Assembly (NCBI GenBank): GCA_023512835.1
Contig: CM042092.1
Coordinates: 28,345,543 to 28,409,542, forward strand
Reading direction: 5' to 3'
Source: Taxillus chinensis
Taxonomy: Eukaryota > Streptophyta > Magnoliopsida > Santalales > Loranthaceae
DNA length: 64,000 nt
Made by a program: the position numbers and the translations under genes. The notes below the pieces were generated by a model. It searched no databases and was not told where the DNA came from. It saw only the letters and a program-made list of their open reading frames with translations. Shown here piece by piece: positions 58,349 to 64,000 of this stretch (positions are counted from its first letter, which is position 1; each line of letters opens with the position of its first letter).

Positions 58349-58962
58349 GTTGAGCACGTGAAGCTAGGGCTGAGTGCCCTGAGCTGGGATCCCTCGGAGG
58401 ATCATGGACAAGCTATCCTGTGTGGGCAGGCTGGGTCCTGATGTTTTTTTGCAGGCTGTGTCCTGATGATTGTGCACACTACATGGTGCACGAGTACATT
58501 GAGTATGTAGTATAGACTTGTATGCATGTTTGCATGATGTGGAGTATTAGGGTCACCTACTGAGCTTGTCGTTCACCCCTACTTGTTATTTCCCCTTTTT
58601 CAGGTGTGACCCGAGACTAGTAGAGGACTTTTTTCCAGGAGGACGTGCCCACTACTCTAATGTATGATACAGTATTGTATTCTATATTGTTGTGTATTGT
58701 ATCCCGGACATGGGTCCATGAATAGTTGTATTTGCATACTTTTTGTGATGTGATGTTTGTATGACTGTTTGATTTATTGTGTGCATATATGGGAAAGTAT
58801 AGGATTACCCTTGATGTATGATTGTACAGGGTTGCATAATTGAGACAGCACCCGCGGTGTAGTCTCTATTGGTGCTAGTCACCAACCCCTTGACCTTTCG
58901 GGTGTGGGCAAGGGGAAGTAATGTTTCTGGTTCCGGGTTCCCTGGAATTTGGGGATGTGACA
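58349..58962 (+). mobile_element. Gypsy-type LTR remnant, right piece
   Basis: Continues 56341-56503 after solo LTR 1 and ends GGTTCCGGGTTCCCTGGAAT with GATGTGACA, like 51835. A stretch at 58860-58925 (CCCGCGGTGTAGTC...GTGTGGGCAAGGGG) is the inverse of the start of the solo LTRs, so the families are distantly related. Confidence 0.55.
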
Positions 58963-58979
58963 GTCTGTGCGAGCTGTAG
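58963..58979 (-). mobile_element. SIRE-like copia LTR fragment, left of solo LTR 2
   Basis: TCTGTGCGAGCTGTAG aligns to CTTCGTGCGACCTTGTAG in the LTRs at 37868 and 49532. The last five bases TGTAG are the TSD of solo LTR 2; the LTR resumes at 60819. Confidence 0.6.
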
Positions 58980-59628
58980 TGTTACGCCTTGGATTTGCAA
59001 CCCGACGAAACCGGTTCGTGACTCCCCTTTACCCACCCGGTGGGCAAGGGGTTGGGATTACTTCCACACAGTACTTTACACACATCCACACTAAATATTC
59101 ACAAAAACAAAATCATATTATTAATTTCAAACCACAATAAATGTTACAAACCAAACGTGCCTTTATTATAATTAAAATTCCCCTTACAATATCTCCCCAC
59201 TGGGGTTACAAAGGTCCCACAAAAATTAACAACACAAAATAATATTAAACAAGGCAAAGTAGAACTATCCTCCACCTTGGTGTTCCCTCCTAACGCCTGT
59301 AGGTTCCGGAAAAGTAAACAAAACACAACGGGAGGGGTGAGCAACCACAACTCAGTAGGGATTATGTCTCCCCAACCCATCCCATGCTCCTAACATCTAC
59401 ATGTTGACGTGCACGAGTACAGTGTCGTGGAAAGACTATACAGACATGCTATAATTAACATTTATACACAAACAAGCCACATCAACAGGTACAACCATTG
59501 CCACAGCCACACAGGCTCCATAACCAGCCATGGGCTTCCACAGCCACTGGGCTCCATAACCAGCCACGTGTTTCCACAGCCAGCGGGCTCCATAACCAGC
59601 CTCGAAGGCTCCAGTCACACAAGCTCCA

Positions 59629-59748
59629 ATCTTAGCCACACAGGCATACAATCAAACACATAACATACATCGCAACCACACAGGGATATAATCAAACACA
59701 TAGCATGCATCACAGCCACACAGGCATATAATCAAACACATAGCATGC
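59629..59748. repeat. 3 x 40-bp array in solo LTR 2
   Basis: Counterpart of 57141-57300 with one unit fewer; a 36-bp array (GGCTCCATAACCAGCC, three units from about 59515) lies just before it. Confidence 0.88.
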
Positions 59749-59983
59749 ATCTCGATCAACAATCATTATATCAAGTATATTTCCCCCGGAAACCTCAAGG
59801 TTTCCCCATGTGAACCTACAATGGAACGAAGCCTAATAAACAACATTGACATTCCCAATCGCCTCTAACGCCCACTGCCACGCAACGAACCCCGAGAGTT
59901 CCCATACCCCGGACGCAACATCGAAACCAAACAAAATATGGCATTGAAGGCCAACATCCATATAGGAGATCACACCTATATGG

Positions 59984-60030
<47 letters not shown>

Positions 60031-60304
60031 CAACAACAACAATACTCTACAAATCGTCCACCACAGGGCCTAACCCCGGAATGGGTACTAGAAGAGATAG
60101 AACTCCTATCTCAAAAGGTTCCTCCTTGCTCTTGCTCCCACGCTAGACGCCGTCCACTCACGCGAATCACCACAGCAGTAATGATCAAAAACTCTCTGTC
60201 TCTCTCTCTCTCTCTGTCTCTGTCTCTCTCTCTCTCTCTCTCTGCGACAGCTGTGGCAGCTGGCGGAAAGAAACCCTAAACCTAAAACAAAGAGACCTCC
60301 ACCT

Positions 60305-60384
60305 CCTTATATAGACACCTCACTTATCAAAACGACGTAGTTTTAATAAGTGAAATCCCACCATCAAAACGACGTAGTTTTGAT
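60305..60384 (-). promoter_or_regulatory. TATA box and two palindromic motifs of solo LTR 2
   Basis: TATATAAGG (minus, 60305-60313). ATCAAAACGACGTAGTTTTAAT at 60326-60347 (22 bases, given as ATCAAAAC + GACGTA + GTTTTAAT) and the fully paired version at 60363-60384 lie upstream. Same layout as solo LTR 1. Confidence 0.65.
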
Positions 60385-60818
60385 AAAGGAAACATGCCAC
60401 AACCTTTCCGCATCCACACAGGACAAAATACCCACAATTCGAACATGGTCCTTAAGGAAAAGATGATCAGCATAACAAAACGAAGAAGACGATGCAAAAA
60501 CATGGCTGCACGTGACAAAGGCTATTGTCACGTGCAAGCTCCAAATGCCCTAAGATTTTGCCACAAGACTTAGAATAACTTCTGGAAGGCTCCCATGCAA
60601 AAATACCACTGCCCGTGACAAGCCATTATCGCGTGCATTGTCACGTGTACCCCCTAAAGGTTCCCTTTTGGGCTCATCTCTTACCTCAAGCTTGCCCATC
60701 ATCATACAAAGTGTTCAAACCAATGTGTGTGGGAATTAAACTCCCTAAAACGTAACAATTGCCACCCCAAAAGGCAAAACTGTGACTAACTCCACATCCC
60801 AAAATATGGGTCATTACA

Positions 60819-61129
60819 TGTAGACTAGGATTCTTACTCCGTTTGAGTGTAAGACTTGAAATCCTTAGTCCATATCTTTAAGTGCTTAGTCCGCACTAAT
60901 AATCCTTACTCCGTATCTTGTAATGACTTGGTTATTTACCAAGTTGATTGATGTCACTCACGTTGGTCCGGATCAGGATTATGTATTCTATCCCTAACTT
61001 TGTACTCACGAGTGAATATCTAGGTTAACACTTATCTTTTATAACATGTTAGAATTTACATTGAAAAATCTCAAACCAAATTACATAGGGTTTTATTAGC
61101 ATCATCCAAATTCTGGGTTCGATCCAACA
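60819..61129 (-). mobile_element. SIRE-like copia 3' LTR fragment (third copy)
   Basis: Resumes after solo LTR 2 and runs to the LTR edge (minus-strand start TGTTGGATCGAACCC). Phrases such as CTTACTCCGTTTGAG and GACTTGGTTATTTACCAAGT match the other two copies, with more divergence. Confidence 0.8.
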
Positions 61130-61142
61130 ATCTCCCCCTTTG
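61130..61142 (-). promoter_or_regulatory. Polypurine tract of the third SIRE-like copy
   Basis: CAAAGGGGGAGAT on the minus strand, adjoining the 3' LTR edge at 61129. Confidence 0.8.
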
Positions 61143-61355
61143 TAATTTAATCTGGTTAGCAAGGCAGAAAATAAATATACAAAAATAGAGATAATTGTTC
61201 CATCCATTGATTTACAACATCAAGTACATAATTTCAGCCTTAGTACATAGAATAAACAATTATGGAACATAAGGCTTACTATACTTGAAAATCATTGCTG
61301 CTGTTATCTCCCATAGTTGCATCATCTGCCCCTTAGAGTAGTTAAGCACATTATT

Positions 61356-62429
61356 CTAGGACCTATCAAATCGGAAGAGAGCTTGCATAAAGTAGCAGAC
61401 GAAAGCACCACAACTCTCTCCATTTGGTTGTTGAGGCACAGTATCTTTGCCATGAATCACTAAAATCAACTTTGCATTAGGAGCCAAGTGAGGTTGTCTA
61501 ATAGACTCAAAGAGCTTGTTCTCTCTTACTACAGCAGATAAGTTTAGGAGCAAGGGTTCCAGTTGAGTCTTCCTCACTTGTCGATCAATGACTTGGTGAG
61601 AATTAAGGAGGAGAACCTTCTTTGAGCTGATCATGAAGACTGCAAGCATGAAGTGCGGTGAGTTGACCTGGTACAAAATGAGAACAAAATTAAGAGTACT
61701 CCATGGTTTACTGTTCTCTGTAGTTCCATCAATGAAGGTCTAAATGTGGGAAGAAGCTGGAATATAATCCTCAGACCAACATGGCAAGATATCAACAAGG
61801 TTTGCATCCTTGTAAAGAGAAGGAAACAACCTGGATTCCATCTTTACTGCCAGAGCAAAGTTGTCGATGTCTTCAGTTGTGTATAGTCCCTCCTTAGCAA
61901 GTATATTGCTTATATCTTCATGTGAGAAAGGAAGCATAGTTAGACATTGTCGCTCGGCAGTGGAGCATGCATACATTTTCATTGCATTAAAAATACTTCC
62001 ATCTTCATTAGCCAAATCAAGTTCCGCGTATGATGGGAGGAAGGTGATGTCTGCAACAGGAGCAGACGTAGATGGAGCAGCACTGGAGGAGCTAGCCTTG
62101 GAATATGGGTAGCGGCTGCGTTTGGGGATAGAGAGACTCGGAGGGAGAGTTGTAGCAGGCCACTTTCCAGTATTTCGGGTCCGAGCGGAAGGATTAGCAG
62201 CAGAAGCAGATGGGGTAGCATCAAGAGCAGAAGCATATAACAAATTCTCCCCCTTTTTGGAAGATCGGTGAGGGGCGCTAGGAACGTGAGCCATGGTATG
62301 CGCCAGATTCGCAAAGGACGAGGACAGAGAGTGAACCGAGGAGGCCACCAGGTCCATTTTTTGCTCCATGGAGGTGGAAGAGTATGAAGACAAATTTTTA
62401 ACCACTCTAAAAGAATTGACTATTGTCAT
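61356..62429 (-). pseudogene. Ulp1/C48-like protease gene of the third SIRE-like copy
   Basis: One minus-strand frame from 62429 to 61356 (358 codons), broken only by a TAG at 61742-61740. Read in order: KMDLVASSVHSLSSSFANLA with HTMA, a Ser/Ala-rich linker, PSYAELDLANEDGSIF, TTEDIDNFALAVKMESRLFP, then the C48 domain. In that domain His is in SPHFMLAVF (61655-61653). The position of the expected Asp is Asn in LLLNSHQ (61604-61602). Gln is in TVPQQPNGE (61433-61431) and Cys in SCGAFVCYF (61412-61410). The first dozen codons, upstream of about 62385, belong to another repeat, so the true N-terminus is missing. It sits between polypurine tract and (lost) pol, as in the 13.1-kb element. Confidence 0.75.
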
Positions 62430-63409
62430 AAACCTCTCTTCAAGATAATTAATTCCCTAAGTTTGCATTAAACAGAATAGCAACAAGCAAGTGGTTGAAC
62501 CCACAGGGATTAGCTTAGTTTTCTAGTTCTTAAATCAAAACACCTAACTACTCTTATTCTATAAAATGTCTTGGCAAAATTGATTTCTTTTTTAAGCTAA
62601 AGATATTATTTTCATGTGATTTTCTGAATAAGCAAGGACAACAGAATTGTTTTTGGAATTAAAACTCAAGTTTTAAAGGCATCTAGGGTCACAATTTTAC
62701 CTTCTTATGTTGTTTCTTTTGATTTTAAGGTTCCTGGAATTATTTAAATGATAGCATGCTATACTTGAGCCAAGGTACTACAAATGGTCATTGATAGACC
62801 TTCAAAGTGTTGTATGCCTGAATAGTCATCATGGCAGCAACAACAAGCCTATTTATTATATTTTTAAAAGATAATGGTCACACCAATCACAAATATGCTA
62901 TGAATCTAAGCTCTACCCCAAACTAGGGCTGAAAAACCTAGGTGTATATAGCCTAGATATAGAAAATGAAGAACAGATTCATAAAACATGCAATTCAATT
63001 AAACAACCCAATATTCTTAGAATCAGTACAGTAGCATAAGAGCTACATTGCTCCCCTAGATTAAGAAAACTACTCACACATGTTTGTGAAAAAGCATAAA
63101 GAAATACAAGTCATCATCTTAGAACCAGGTACAGAAGATCTTTAACTTTAGGTCTTCTCCAGACGTGAACTCCAACCCCTAGACAGCCTGTCCTCTCCAA
63201 AACGTGAAGTCTCCCCCACGAAAACGTGATATGTCTCCTCTATTTATAGAGGAGAGTGTGCCCTAGCCGCCAGCCATCATTATTTATCAAAATGATGTAG
63301 TTTTGATAAACGACAACGATTATTCCTTCCAGCTATTATACAATCCAAAGAAAGCAAAATAAGGACAACGTACTTTAGGAAAAGGTCATTAGCATACAAA
63401 AATAGAGGT
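62390..63409 (-). mobile_element. Minus-strand LTR-like remnant
   Basis: Interrupts the protease gene near 62385. A TATA box (minus, TATAAATA at 63241-63248) has one palindromic ATCAAAAC-type motif 38 bp upstream (63286-63307). AACCCACAGGGATTAG near 62498 resembles the reversed gypsy LTR motif at 4724. No coding frame, PBS or TSD was found. Confidence 0.5.
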
Positions 63410-63776
63410 TGTTGGACCCCATTTCGTCCGGGTTGGATATACATATTCATTTTTAGCTTTATCTTATTCCATATCTGTCATGCACTTTGTATAAATAAAA
63501 AAAGCGGCGTGACCGTTAATTTAAAGGGCGCGACGTTAATTATAAAAAAAACAAAACAAGAAAACAAAACAAAAAACAAAAAACCAAAAAACATAAAACC
63601 AAAAAATTTTAAAAATTATTTTTAGGGCCGGATGTGCGTCTACATTTTTATTTTTCAAATAGCATTTTCTGCACCACAATTTTTTTTAAAAAAAGCCAAC
63701 GGTCATGGCACTGTTCCAACGGTCACGACACTATTTCCAACAGCTATATTCTCCATCAATGGCCACTTTTCCACCC

Positions 63777-63784
63777 TATAAATA
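63777..63784 (+). promoter_or_regulatory. TATA box
   Basis: CCCTATAAATACACCC, about 100 bp before an ATG at 63886. Confidence 0.6.
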
Positions 63785-63885
63785 CACCCTCATTCCTCCT
63801 TCACTCACACAACTTCCACTTCCACTCTACCACTTTTCAAACTCTCTTCTTCAGTTCTCTACGTTTTGCCTCCCCTTCTGCGAAA

Positions 63886-64000
63886 ATGGCTGACTGGATG
63901 ATGTGTGTGCTGATGGTACTAGTGCTAGCTTGCACCATTGTGTTTCCTATGTTGGGCGGCGCTTTCATACCCTTCCTTGCTTTCATCACCTTATTGTATG
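63886..64000 (+). CDS. Short hydrophobic ORF, continues beyond window
   Basis: ATG after GCGAAA starts M-A-D-W-M-M-C-V-L-M-V-L-V-L-A-C-T-I-V-F and stays open for all 38 codons to the window end. The strongly hydrophobic run of about 20 residues looks like a signal peptide or membrane anchor. It lies 100 bp downstream of a TATA box and a pyrimidine-rich leader. It may be the first exon of a host gene that borrows, or lies next to, the LTR, or simply LTR sequence. No family is recognised. Confidence 0.35.
   Translation, partial: MADWMMCVLMVLVLACTIVFPMLGGAFIPFLAFITLLY

Larger units (their letters stand above)
58980..60818 (-). mobile_element. Solo LTR 2 (1839 bp), gypsy type
   Basis: Starts TGTTACGCC and ends GGGTCATTACA, with TSD TGTAG on both sides (58975-58979 and 60819-60823). 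Same family and orientation as solo LTR 1, clearly diverged from it. TATA box on the minus strand at 60305-60313. Two palindromic motifs at 60326-60347 and 60363-60384. CT tract at about 60191-60242. Three 40-bp units at 59629-59748. Confidence 0.92.
63410..64000 (+). mobile_element. Ogre/Tat-like LTR start, cut by window edge
   Basis: TGTTGGACCCCATTTCGTCC matches the starts at 5747 and 30711, then diverges. A/C-rich tract at 63545-63610. TATA box TATAAATA at 63777-63784, much closer to the LTR start (about 370 bp) than in the other Ogre LTR (about 1.07 kb). An open frame follows at 63886. Confidence 0.6.

Noticed and set aside
56504..60818. A single small LTR element with a 630-bp interior
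   Set aside because: Each ~1.84-kb unit has its own perfect 5-bp duplication, and the 630 bp between them is older LTR sequence that continues on the left of the first unit.
1..64000. tRNA, rRNA or other structural RNA genes
   Set aside because: No cloverleaf, rRNA or snRNA signature was noticed; the only tRNA-related sequences are the short retrotransposon primer binding sites.

Overview
The window is plant nuclear DNA, most likely from a eudicot with a large repeat-rich genome. It consists almost entirely of nested LTR retrotransposons. I found no convincing intact host gene, no tRNA or rRNA gene, no CRISPR array and nothing prokaryotic. The evidence is long LTRs with short target-site duplications (TSDs), tRNA-primed binding sites, polypurine tracts, plant Ty1/copia and Ty3/gypsy polyproteins with many stops and frameshifts, and AT-rich or microsatellite spacers.

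Layout. (1) 1-1367 is the end of a minus-strand SIRE-like copia element: start of gag, primer binding site (PBS) and one LTR. (2) 1368-5746 is a patchwork of LTR remnants, including a minus-strand Ogre/Tat-like LTR (2382-4620) with a 51-bp tandem array. (3) 5747-34480 is a giant plus-strand Ty3/gypsy element of the Ogre/Tat lineage. It has 3.5-3.8 kb LTRs, an extra ORF1, gag, protease with a G-patch-like tail, RT, two RNase H regions, integrase, and a long 3' UTR full of tandem repeats. (4) A 9.36-kb minus-strand copia element (14366-23726, TSD ATGGA) sits inside the Ogre protease gene. (5) 34481-36783 is a repeat remnant interrupted by a 1.48-kb solo-LTR-like insertion. (6) 36784-49870 is a complete 13.1-kb minus-strand SIRE-like copia element (TSD CAACC). 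Between its RNase H and 3' LTR it carries a gene whose product ends in a Ulp1/C48-type cysteine protease domain. (7) 49871-56503 holds more LTR remnants and minisatellites. (8) Two related solo LTRs of about 1.84 kb, 56504-58348 (TSD GTTGA) and 58980-60818 (TSD TGTAG), lie in direct orientation; the second sits inside the LTR of a third SIRE-like copia fragment. (9) 60819-62429 is the rest of that fragment and holds a nearly intact, diverged second copy of the Ulp1-like gene. (10) 62390-63409 is an LTR-like remnant. From 63410 to the end a new Ogre-like LTR begins, with a TATA box and a short hydrophobic ORF that runs off the window.

How the parts work together. Each element is, or was, a self-contained replicon: the LTR promoter, PBS, gag capsid, protease, integrase, reverse transcriptase/RNase H and polypurine tract act in one copy-and-paste cycle. 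All pol genes here carry disabling lesions, so I see no autonomous element. The most unusual content is the Ulp1-like protease gene carried by two diverged copia relatives. Next come the G-patch-like tail of the Ogre protease and a palindromic motif placed the same way upstream of the TATA box in three LTRs.
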